A stretch of DNA of 48,625 nucleotides from a virus. Position 1 is the first letter of the stretch. Each line of letters opens with the position of its first letter. The stretch is from the IMG/VR virus record IMGVR_UViG_3300033182_001244, positions 1-48,625 of that record. The stretch is one strand, 5' to 3'. Position numbers and translations under genes: made by a program. Under the pieces are notes generated by a model. It did not search any database. It was not told the DNA's origin and saw nothing but the letters and a program-made list of their open reading frames with translations. Shown one piece after another: positions 36,374 to 43,438 of the stretch.

Positions 36374-38200
36374 TTAGTATATCAATTGATTATTAGTATC
36401 ACCAGGTTTTTTAGGATAAGTGTTGGGATGAGTTTCTGAATTACCAGCACCAGGAACATTCAATGGAGTGCCTGTATCTTCACCTTCTAAAATAACACCA
36501 CCTCCTGAGCCATCTCTTATAACTTCTGGCTCCCATTCTTGTAACGGTTCAAATAAAACATCCTTAATCAATTCCATTTCAGTCATATAAATTCCTTCAG
36601 TATTCATAGTATGTCTAATTTTTGATAACAAATAATTACCCTTATAATAAGAATGTTCTTCATTATCATACCTATATGATGGTAATTTTATTTCAACTAT
36701 TTCACCGACTCTTCTATTATGATCTCCAGCAATTGTAATATCCAATACAATATTATTTAATGACATTTTTTGAGCATATCTTTGCAAAAGATATCTTTCA
36801 ATCTGATTATCTGCCGCAAATTGTGTTTTTTTACCTGCCGTCATTATTCTATCTAATAATGAAACATGAATTTTTAAATCATGTAAATGATTTGTTGACT
36901 TATATTTGTAAAACGCTTGAGAACTTCCTAGTCCAATATGATATTCTCCGACAAGAGGCCCGTATTCATTATTAAAATTATTTCTCATATGCTCTCTAAT
37001 ATGTCTAAAATTTTGTATTTCTGTTAAATAATGATTTTCATAAAGATTTATTCTTTGAGTTCCTTTTTTAAAAAAACTATTTTCTTGATCGCCATCCGTC
37101 GCATAAACTCTATTATTACCGGAATAATGATCTTCCCCTATCATTTGAGTGATTGGATCGTAAGTTAAAAGTTGTGATCCATATAATCCTCCAACTAAAT
37201 TTGATATTATATCAAAAGTTGATTTGAATTTATAATTCATAATTGTAGTATCATTACTCGAAAGAGTATACCCTTCAACATTTTGGGGTCTGATAATATA
37301 ACTAACAGAAGGTACAGTGGAAGATATAACTTGTGCTGGAGTACTCACACTGATTGCTGTTGAACTCTCTCTTTCGCTTGGATTTAATTGTCTTACATCA
37401 ACCCCGAGTTCAGATGTCGCTTCACCCATATTCATATTATAATCGGCAGGCTCAGATGTAATCTGTGGATCCAATAAATCATTTATTGATTTGAAAAAAA
37501 ATCCAGTCTTATTCTCAAAAAAAACAAAAGACCCATAATTAGGATTTGGACGATTGCTATTTCCACCATTTTCACTAAAACTAGACGAAACTGATTTATT
37601 TGCCACCATATTGATTGCCTGAAAAGGTCTGATATATGGAAAAATAAAATCTCTTTTAAAAAATGTTGCATCTGCGTTGCCCACCCTCTCAAATAATAGT
37701 GGTTTTCTTTGATCCAAATCAACATTTTTTTGTATATAATTTTCCCATATATCATATACAATTTCACTCGCTATTTTTGATTTATATGATTTTGATATTC
37801 TATATTTTAAATTTAATATAAATTCTCTTGAGACAAAATGTAACTGATAGATTTGTTTACGATCTTTAAATAATCTATTTGACATTTTATAAACTACAAA
37901 TGTTTTTTCATAAAATGTATCTGGTAGTTTTGTATTATTAAACTTAAAATAAATTTCTTCTTGCCCTATAATAGGCACAACCTCTTCAAATCCCCTAGAA
38001 TCTAAAATAGTTATATCACCTTTTATAACATTATCATCAAACAAAGTTTCATAAATGTTAAAATTTACCATTGAAGAAGCATCTATTGTAAACTGTTTGC
38101 CTTGATAATTATATAAAATTATCTCATACTTGCCTTCTGTTGAAAAATTTTGTTGAGATTCTGATCCGCCAGTTTCATTATCAACGAATAAATTTGCCAT
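36374..38200 (-). CDS. gp27: Baseplate hub protein gp27
   Basis: gp27 forms the trimeric torus between tail tube and gp5 needle. The N-terminal tube-like domain (YEIILYNYQGKQFTID and FNIYETLFDDNVIKGDITILDS) is followed by HFVSREFILNLKYRISKSYKSKIASEIVYDIWENYI. Then come FIFPYIRPFQAINMVANKSVS and FVFFENKTGFFFKSI, which together are the hub-protein signature of the T4 gp27 type. At 608 residues it is much longer than T4 gp27 (391). The C-terminus is Gly/Pro-rich and may be a flexible tail. It is directly upstream of gp5, its binding partner, whereas in T4 the two genes are apart. AGGAGAT lies 9 bases before the ATG, which overlaps the gp53 stop. Confidence 0.85.
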   Translation of the reverse strand: MANLFVDNETGGSESQQNFSTEGKYEIILYNYQGKQFTIDASSMVNFNIYETLFDDNVIKGDITILDSRGFEEVVPIIGQEEIYFKFNNTKLPDTFYEKTFVVYKMSNRLFKDRKQIYQLHFVSREFILNLKYRISKSYKSKIASEIVYDIWENYIQKNVDLDQRKPLLFERVGNADATFFKRDFIFPYIRPFQAINMVANKSVSSSFSENGGNSNRPNPNYGSFVFFENKTGFFFKSINDLLDPQITSEPADYNMNMGEATSELGVDVRQLNPSERESSTAISVSTPAQVISSTVPSVSYIIRPQNVEGYTLSSNDTTIMNYKFKSTFDIISNLVGGLYGSQLLTYDPITQMIGEDHYSGNNRVYATDGDQENSFFKKGTQRINLYENHYLTEIQNFRHIREHMRNNFNNEYGPLVGEYHIGLGSSQAFYKYKSTNHLHDLKIHVSLLDRIMTAGKKTQFAADNQIERYLLQRYAQKMSLNNIVLDITIAGDHNRRVGEIVEIKLPSYRYDNEEHSYYKGNYLLSKIRHTMNTEGIYMTEMELIKDVLFEPLQEWEPEVIRDGSGGGVILEGEDTGTPLNVPGAGNSETHPNTYPKKPGDTNNQLIY

Positions 38201-38769
38201 TAATATAATCTCCTAAATTCGTTCAAAATTGATTCTACATAGACAGGTTCAACTAACAATATATCTCTTTTTTTCTCATTTTTCACATACTCATAATCAT
38301 AATTTGTAATCTCGAAAGAAATATCAGATGAAGTACTATCAAAAGTATCCTTATCAATTATAACTCGCTTTTCTGCATATATAATACCATTTATATCGTC
38401 AAGTTGCTGATCTCTAATTATCATTTCATAATGATGTATTGTATTTCTTGCTGATAAAATTGATCCGTATTTTTGTTTAATATAACTATTAAAATTATCA
38501 TCTGTCAATGGCCAGTCATAATATGGATCTATAATATCGTTCATTAATAAAATTAACCACGTATAATCAACTGATCCATAAATTCGATAAGATAACATAT
38601 CGGGTCTTTCACCATTTTCGATTCTATACACAAAACTACTTGATATATTACTCAGCATTTGCTGTTTTAATCTAACTCTTTTAGTAATATCTGTTACGGT
38701 TACATATTCTTTTCCTTTTTCTCTAAAATTGTATCTTATTTTAGGAAAATTTGTAAAATATTCTGACAT
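38200..38769 (-). CDS. gp53: Baseplate wedge protein gp53
   Basis: gp53 clamps the wedge inner ring in place. The 189 residues match T4 gp53 (196) in length and in the central block: RIENGERPDMLSYRIYGSVDYTWLILLMNDIIDPYYDWPLT, at about residues 50-90, corresponding to T4 PEELANAIYGNPQLYWVLLMCND. The C-terminus (EKKRDILLVEPVYVESILNEFRRL) follows the T4 pattern of an ILxx.DI..F...L helix. The ATG overlaps the stop of the preceding gp48-like gene, with GAAGAAGG as ribosome site. It is in the gp48-gp53-gp27-gp5 run. Confidence 0.93.
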   Translation of the reverse strand: MSEYFTNFPKIRYNFREKGKEYVTVTDITKRVRLKQQMLSNISSSFVYRIENGERPDMLSYRIYGSVDYTWLILLMNDIIDPYYDWPLTDDNFNSYIKQKYGSILSARNTIHHYEMIIRDQQLDDINGIIYAEKRVIIDKDTFDSTSSDISFEITNYDYEYVKNEKKRDILLVEPVYVESILNEFRRLY

Positions 38770-39896
38770 CAGTAGCCTTCTTCTATATAATCTCTGTGAA
38801 GAGCAAAATTTTCTTTAAAAACTAGATTCAATGATATTTCTGTTGGTGATCCATCTTTAAAAAATTTTTGAGAATAGTTAGTTGTCAATGATGTTAAAAC
38901 TGATTGACCAATTTTATGTAAATTAGGATTCCCCGTTTCATGTGAATCATAAGTGTAAAATGTAATAGTATATACATTAGGAAACTTAAAAAATGCTGAC
39001 TTTGCAATATTATTAACTTTATAACTTACATTATTTTTTTGTTTAACTATAATTTCTGTATTTGGATTTATTTTATTTAAATTATAATCTTCTAATTCAT
39101 TATTATCTTCTGTTTTTTGATAATAAACATTCTTTCTCATATCAATCGAAGGCAGACTAGGCAACATACCGTCTTTGAGATTTGTAATAATTCTCATAAC
39201 TCTTTCAGATTCTATAGGATTTTTTGGTCTAAAAGTAAATTCAAATGAATGTTCTCTTAAATTTTTAACACCAGTAAACACTAAAGAAGTATAGGGATTT
39301 CTTTGCTGTCTCATTGAAAGTGCTGCAATATCTTCACCTTTTGCTCCTGTGAGATTGAGCCCATTCATCAAATCACCTATTGCAGTTGCTGAATTAAATT
39401 TAAATCTATCCCAAGCATCTGGCGCATATCTATCAAATCCTTCTTGTGCAACACCAGAAATTGATTTTCCCATACTAGAATAAAAAGTTGAAGTTCTATT
39501 TATCAGCGAAGATTGATCCTTAAGATAATCACCAAAAGCACCTATTGCAGTAGATGTCAATTCTTCGGCATTTTGAGCTATCACTTCCCCAAAAAAACCC
39601 ATTTTGACTTCATCATAACTAGCGGAGTATGAAGTTTTTAAAGAACCTTGGGGTAAGTATAAACAAAATGTTCTAACAATATCATAATATCCTGTTTCGT
39701 CTCCTGATATTGTTTCATTAAAGTTATCAATACCTGATGAATTATTTTTATTTAAAGGGTCAGAAGATTTTTTTAATGAATTATAGGTCAATTCTTTAAT
39801 TAACATAAAATGTTGTGCCGAATCTTCATACTCGCCCAAGTTTAATGGAAATCTAAGTTCCTGATTTGTTGTTCCTATTTGTGTAAAAAAACTCAT
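38769..39896 (-). CDS. gp48: Tail-tube cap protein gp48-like
   Basis: In T4, gp48 and gp54 sit on the hub and start tail tube polymerisation. This 375-residue protein (T4 gp48: 364) has the FEFTFRPKNPIESERVMRIITNLKDGMLP strand-helix and a C-terminal EISLNLVFKENFALHRDYIEEGY, which matches the TLEITMREIITLNRASLY end of T4 gp48. The middle is low in conserved residues, with a helical part (AEELTSTAIGAFGDYLKDQ). The product of the preceding gene shares the same two motifs, so the two are paralogues. AGGACAATT precedes the ATG, which overlaps the upstream stop. Assignment to gp48 rather than gp54 is by the C-terminal match and length. Confidence 0.75.
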   Translation of the reverse strand: MSFFTQIGTTNQELRFPLNLGEYEDSAQHFMLIKELTYNSLKKSSDPLNKNNSSGIDNFNETISGDETGYYDIVRTFCLYLPQGSLKTSYSASYDEVKMGFFGEVIAQNAEELTSTAIGAFGDYLKDQSSLINRTSTFYSSMGKSISGVAQEGFDRYAPDAWDRFKFNSATAIGDLMNGLNLTGAKGEDIAALSMRQQRNPYTSLVFTGVKNLREHSFEFTFRPKNPIESERVMRIITNLKDGMLPSLPSIDMRKNVYYQKTEDNNELEDYNLNKINPNTEIIVKQKNNVSYKVNNIAKSAFFKFPNVYTITFYTYDSHETGNPNLHKIGQSVLTSLTTNYSQKFFKDGSPTEISLNLVFKENFALHRDYIEEGY

Positions 39897-40813
39897 AATT
39901 GTCCTAAAGTTTCAATAAATGGTGAAAATTCTTCTCTATTTCTCTCTCTGGTATAAATTTCCGTTTCCTTAAATGTCATAGAAAATTTTGTGGAGAAAGG
40001 GTACCCATCATTATAAAAAGCTGGAGTAGCAGTTCCAGATGAATACTCCACATCAAATTTCTCTAAAACAGCATTTCTTATACTAACCATATATTTACTT
40101 CCTGGTCTGTTATTCGCATTTTCAAAATTAAAATTTGATGCTTCGGTTGGATAAAAGTTGATGTCAAAAATATCAGGCAAATTTTGAATGCCTAATCTTT
40201 TTCTAAATCCATTCGTTTCTTCAAAATTTTCAATAGGCATCATAGATTTTTTGAATTGCTTTACAATCTGTACCAAAGTATCTGATTCTCTATCGTTTTT
40301 AGGAATTAATTCATAAGAAAAAGAAAAACTTCTAAAACCAGAGTTTGAAAAAATATTTGTCATGAAAGAACTTTGTATTACTCCCATTCCTTGGTTTACT
40401 GCGGATTTTAATGTAGGAGTTGCTGATAATGCCATATCAGATGCCATTTTTGCAAAATTCGATGAATTAAATGATGAGACTGTGTTTTTTAATATTGTAG
40501 AAAAATCTGTTGATAGTCCTGAAAAACTTCCAACACTACTTCCAATTGCAGCAGCACCTCCAATTCCAAAATCTGATTGGGTGTATGATACATTAACTCC
40601 ATCGGAAATGGATGGTATAGGTAATGCTATAAACCCCAAATGATTTGTTTTGTTTGCAGTATCTCTTGCCTTAATCGTAAAAACAGCAAATTTAAAAGAT
40701 TCGGATGCCAAATCATCTGAGGATTCGGTCCCCAAATTTTCTGGAAAATAGTATTTAATACCTACATCGGTTTGATTTGATAGTTTTGCTATTTTTGATG
40801 CGTTATCTGTCAT
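39893..40813 (-). CDS. Tail-tube initiator/cap paralogue (gp54/gp48 family)
   Basis: The product is 306 residues. The motif SFSFSYELIPKNDRESDTLVQIVKQFKKSMMP and the end FSMTFKETEIYTRERNREEF repeat the corresponding parts of the next gene, so it belongs to the same tube-like fold. T4 gp54 is 320 residues and is the partner of gp48, which makes gp54 the likely equivalent, though direct similarity to T4 gp54 is weak. The middle has a Gly/Ala/Ser-rich helical segment (GIGGAAAIGSSVGSFSG). It is the first gene of the minus-strand late block, with a late promoter motif ACTAAATA and an AGGGAG ribosome site in a leader of about 15 bases. Confidence 0.7.
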   Translation of the reverse strand: MTDNASKIAKLSNQTDVGIKYYFPENLGTESSDDLASESFKFAVFTIKARDTANKTNHLGFIALPIPSISDGVNVSYTQSDFGIGGAAAIGSSVGSFSGLSTDFSTILKNTVSSFNSSNFAKMASDMALSATPTLKSAVNQGMGVIQSSFMTNIFSNSGFRSFSFSYELIPKNDRESDTLVQIVKQFKKSMMPIENFEETNGFRKRLGIQNLPDIFDINFYPTEASNFNFENANNRPGSKYMVSIRNAVLEKFDVEYSSGTATPAFYNDGYPFSTKFSMTFKETEIYTRERNREEFSPFIETLGQL

Positions 40814-40833
40814 TTTACTCCCTAATATACATA

Positions 40834-40841
40834 TATTTAGT
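40834..40841 (-). promoter_or_regulatory. Late promoter at the head of the minus-strand tail block
   Basis: The minus strand reads ACTAAATA in the 28-base gap between two divergent genes. The predicted start is near 40828, giving a 15-base leader with AGGGAG before the ATG at 40813. In contrast to the four ATG-abutting motifs, this one has room for a Shine-Dalgarno. Confidence 0.6.
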
Positions 40842-41276
40842 ATGGCTTATAAAGGAAAATATAGAGTAAAAAACTTACAAAAATATAAGGGAGATCCAAA
40901 AAACGTGACTTATCGTTCATTATGGGAACGAAAGTTCATGGTGTATTGCGAAGAAAATTCAAGCATAATTGAATGGTCCAGTGAGGAAATCGTCATACCA
41001 TATCGCTCACCAATAGACAAAAAAATTCATCGTTACTTTCCTGATTTTTGGATTAAAATAAAAAAAGAAAATGGCACGACTGAATGTGTACTGATAGAAG
41101 TCAAGCCAAAAAAACAAACAGCACCGCCAAAGAAACCAAAAAAAATGTCTAGAAGATATTTAAACGAGGTTTTCACATATGGTATCAATGAAGCAAAATG
41201 GAAAGCCGCAAAAGAATATTGTGCAGACAGAAAATGGAAATTTGAAATAATCACTGAAGATCATTTATTCAACTAA
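40842..41276 (+). CDS. gp4: Head completion protein gp4
   Basis: gp4 acts on packaged heads before the neck is added. The 144 residues match T4 gp4 (150) along their whole length: LQKYKGDPKNVTYRSLWERKFM, EWSSEEIVIPYRSP, then HRYFPDFWIKIK and LIEVKPKKQTAPPKK. YFPDFW followed by a strand with EVK (P-D...E-x-K) is the PD-(D/E)xK nuclease core of the TnsA-like type, consistent with a proposed DNA-end trimming role. The C-terminus has INEAKWKAAKEYCADRKWKFEIITE. It is the first gene of the plus-strand block and is divergent from the tail-cap gene, with a 28-base shared gap. No TAAATA motif faces it on the plus strand, so its promoter is not clear. Confidence 0.94.
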   Translation: MAYKGKYRVKNLQKYKGDPKNVTYRSLWERKFMVYCEENSSIIEWSSEEIVIPYRSPIDKKIHRYFPDFWIKIKKENGTTECVLIEVKPKKQTAPPKKPKKMSRRYLNEVFTYGINEAKWKAAKEYCADRKWKFEIITEDHLFN

Positions 41277-41279
41277 ATA
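41273..41279 (+). promoter_or_regulatory. Late promoter motif abutting the 192-residue gene
   Basis: The plus strand reads CTAAATA, overlapping the gp4 stop codon, with 5 bases (TATAT) before the ATG at 41285. There is no Shine-Dalgarno. It is one of four motifs with this exact spacing. Confidence 0.5.
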
Positions 41280-41284
41280 TATAT

Positions 41285-41863
41285 ATGGCAGAAAAAAGCT
41301 TTTTACAATCATTAAAAGATACAATTAGAAGAAATGAAGATCGACCAAAAACCAAAAATGCGGCCGATTGGTTTCGAAGAAAAGTTAGTGCTCTAAAGGG
41401 AGAACTTAGGGGTAAATTTTCCAAAAACGATACAGCAAATGAATTCTATCAAAAATCCAAAAAAAGTCGAATAAAAAATATAGAACCTGGAGTTATGGCA
41501 GCATATTTTTATGATCCAAAATATAAAATGCAATTACCGTATTATGATAGATTTCCAATGATACTTTGTATAAAAATGTACCATAATGGTTTTCTCGGAA
41601 TAAATTTTCATTATCTATCCCCACTTCTTAGAGCAAAACTAATGGATGCTATTGAACAAAAAAATAGCATTAATTGGAATGCATTAGTTAATATTAAAGA
41701 AATAAAACCAACAATAAAAAGATATTTATGGAAACATATAACATCTAAAATTGTTATCATAGACGATTCAGAAAAAAATATTGCTTTATTTTTACCATTA
41801 GAAAGATTTAAAAAGCAAGATAAATTGACCGTATGGTCAGATAGTAAAGGAATGATCCGATGA
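41285..41863 (+). CDS. Conserved unnamed protein between gp4 and the tube-like gene
   Basis: The product is 192 residues. The N-terminal 55 residues are basic and probably helical (SLKDTIRRNEDRPKTKNAADWFRRKVSALKGEL). From about residue 68 a conserved block follows: GVMAAYFYDPKYKMQLPYYDRFPMILCI, then GINFHYLSPLLRAKLMDAI. I have seen this YYDRFP...GINFHYLSP block in hypothetical proteins of marine T4-like phages beside the tail genes. It has no assigned role that I know. The end (ERFKKQDKLTVWSDSKGMIR) is polar. It could be a DNA-binding or packaging protein, given the basic N-terminus and the gp4 neighbour. The stop overlaps the start of the next gene by 4 bases. No ribosome site is present; the late motif is 5 bases before the ATG. 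Confidence 0.75.
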   Translation: MAEKSFLQSLKDTIRRNEDRPKTKNAADWFRRKVSALKGELRGKFSKNDTANEFYQKSKKSRIKNIEPGVMAAYFYDPKYKMQLPYYDRFPMILCIKMYHNGFLGINFHYLSPLLRAKLMDAIEQKNSINWNALVNIKEIKPTIKRYLWKHITSKIVIIDDSEKNIALFLPLERFKKQDKLTVWSDSKGMIR

Positions 41864-42456
41864 ACATATCGTCCTTCAAACAAGCATTGACCACTCTACA
41901 AGGTCCCGCACCAGTAAATAGATTTTTTGTATATATCGAAGGCGGTCCTGATATAAATTATAGAAATGTTAAAAACGAACTATATTTAATGTGCGAATCG
42001 GCGGAATTGCCTGGTAAAAATTTAATGACATATGATGATAAATTATATGGACCAATAAGAAAAATACCATATGCAATGGGTTTTACCGAAACAACTATGA
42101 CCTTTTTGTGTACAAATGGAGGATTAAGAGAAAAAAGATTTTTTGACGAGTGGCAAAATCTTATAATAAATAACACGTCTAGCGATGTATCATATTATGA
42201 TGAGTACAAAGCAACAATTAAATTACAACTTTTTGACGAATTTAATAATTTAAATTTTGAAGTGTTATTTCTAGAAGCATATCCATTAACTGTTTCTCCG
42301 ATATCACTCACACAAAGCCCATCTACAGACTATGCTAGAATTACAGTATCATTCTCATACAGAAGATGGACCGAAGATATTAATACAAAACAGACAATAT
42401 TGTCAAGACGTGCTGATGCACAAGAATTGTCAAGACGTGCTGATGCACAAGAATAA
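41860..42456 (+). CDS. Tail-tube family protein (gp19-like)
   Basis: The 198 residues carry the gp19 tail tube fold signature: MCESAELPGKNLMTYDD and YGPIRKIPYAMGFTETTMTFLC, followed by EKRFFDEWQNLIIN and, near residue 140, FLEAYPLTVSPISL with ARITVSFSYRRW near 170. T4 gp19 is 163 residues. The C-terminal SPISL...TVSFSYRRW also resembles T4 gp54, which shares the tube fold, so this may be gp54 or a second tube protein rather than the main gp19, which I would expect next to the sheath gene. The last 18 residues are a perfect duplication LSRRADAQE-LSRRADAQE. AAAGGA precedes the ATG and the start overlaps the previous stop. Confidence 0.85.
   Translation: MNISSFKQALTTLQGPAPVNRFFVYIEGGPDINYRNVKNELYLMCESAELPGKNLMTYDDKLYGPIRKIPYAMGFTETTMTFLCTNGGLREKRFFDEWQNLIINNTSSDVSYYDEYKATIKLQLFDEFNNLNFEVLFLEAYPLTVSPISLTQSPSTDYARITVSFSYRRWTEDINTKQTILSRRADAQELSRRADAQE
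42400..42453 (+). repeat. Perfect 27-bp tandem duplication at the end of the tube-like gene
   Basis: Two identical 27-bp units directly precede the stop codon and encode LSRRADAQE twice. The unit is about 44% G+C with a CGT arginine codon, richer than its surroundings. Each unit holds a small hairpin, GTGC-TGAT-GCAC. Confidence 0.97.
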
Positions 42457-42491
42457 TTATTTAATAATTTGACACAGGCAAAGGATTTTTT

Positions 42492-43235
42492 ATGGCATTA
42501 CCAAAACTTGATGTGATTTATCATGAGATGAACATAATATCTAAAAAAGAAACTATAAGGTTTAGGCCTTTTTTAGTAAAAGAAGAAAAAATACTGTTAA
42601 TGGCTCTCGAAAGTGGTGAAGAAGCCGAAATGGTCAAAGCAACAAAACAAATTTTAAACAATTGCATTCTAAATGATGACATCGACATTGAAAAATTACC
42701 ATTATTTGACATGCAATATATGTTTTTACAGTTAAGAGCAAAATCTGTAGGTGAAATAAGCGAGTTAAAAGTTAGGCATCCTAATGGAAAAAATTCATTA
42801 GGAGATGAGTGTAACCATATGACCGATTTGAGAATTGATTTATCTAAAATTAAACCATTGATTAATGAAAATCATACGCCAAAAATACAACTCAATGATA
42901 GTGTTGGAATATCCATGAAATATCCTACATTAGAAATTCTTCTAAAAATGGAAAATATTGATGAGAATGAAAAAAGTTCTGTTGAATCGATATTTGATAT
43001 AATGGCTGATTGTATAGATTTTATCTACGATAAAGATGAAGTTTATTATTCAAACGAACATAGTAGAGAAGAATTGATTGAGTTTATTTCATCATTAAAC
43101 ACACAACAATTTAATAAGATTAGAGATTTTTTTAATACAATGCCTGCAATGGTACATCATGAAAGTTATATTTGTTCAAAGTGCGGACAAAAAGAAACTT
43201 TAACATTTTATGGTGTAGAAAGTTTTTTTTCGTAA
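42492..43235 (+). CDS. gp26: gp26 baseplate/tail assembly protein, probable tail assembly chaperone (G-like)
   Basis: The 247 residues belong to the T4 gp26 type (Pfam T4_baseplate). The N-terminus (FRPFLVKEEKILLMALES) and NNCILNDDIDIEKLPLFDMQYMFLQLRAKSVGE near residues 55-85 are the family signature. The C-terminus has CSKCGQ (Cys228 and Cys231) and YGVESFFS. The CxxC could be half of a zinc site, together with C and H residues in DECNHMTDL. It lies directly upstream of the tape measure gene, which is where tail assembly chaperones sit in other tailed phages. It ends at TTT TTT TCG TAA, a T8 run where a -1 slip would join it to the following 66-residue frame. AAAGGA lies before the ATG. Confidence 0.88.
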   Translation: MALPKLDVIYHEMNIISKKETIRFRPFLVKEEKILLMALESGEEAEMVKATKQILNNCILNDDIDIEKLPLFDMQYMFLQLRAKSVGEISELKVRHPNGKNSLGDECNHMTDLRIDLSKIKPLINENHTPKIQLNDSVGISMKYPTLEILLKMENIDENEKSSVESIFDIMADCIDFIYDKDEVYYSNEHSREELIEFISSLNTQQFNKIRDFFNTMPAMVHHESYICSKCGQKETLTFYGVESFFS

Positions 43236-43429
43236 GCCTGTGTCATAATACGTTAAAAAACTATTTTACAACAATTTTTAATTTGATAACGCACCATAAA
43301 TACAATTTGTCTGATTTGGAAAATTTGATTCCTTATGAGCGTGACATTTATGTTGGATTGTTAATTGATTATATCAAAGAGGAAAATAGAAAAATGAAAG
43401 AACAGCAAGCACATCAGAAAAAAAGATAG
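43172..43429 (+). CDS. C-terminal extension of gp26 in the -1 frame (T-like, possibly gp51)
   Basis: This frame continues gp26 after a -1 slip at 43223-43229. From the slip it encodes 66 residues (FVSLCHNTLKNYFTTIFN, then a segment HHKYNLSDLENLIPYERDI followed by YVGLLIDYIKEENRKMKEQ). No ATG exists in it before the Met near its end; the nominal start at 43172 is a TTG inside gp26 without a ribosome site. The fusion would be 312 residues. The LENLIPYERDIYVGLLIDYI helix followed by a charged tail is like the T parts of lambda G-T type chaperones, and the tape measure starts 9 bases after its stop. In other T4-like phages the small gene after gp26 is annotated gp51 (baseplate hub assembly); it may be the same thing. 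Confidence 0.7.
   Translation: MFKVRTKRNFNILWCRKFFFVSLCHNTLKNYFTTIFNLITHHKYNLSDLENLIPYERDIYVGLLIDYIKEENRKMKEQQAHQKKR
43223..43229 (+). other. Candidate -1 ribosomal frameshift site
   Basis: A run of eight T gives the heptamer T TTT TTT in the gp26 frame, two codons before its UAA stop. Both tRNAPhe could re-pair after a -1 slip. The next codon in the new frame is TTC, and the frame then stays open for 66 residues. I see no strong downstream hairpin, only AT-rich sequence. Confidence 0.6.
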
Positions 43430-43438
43430 GATAAAAAA

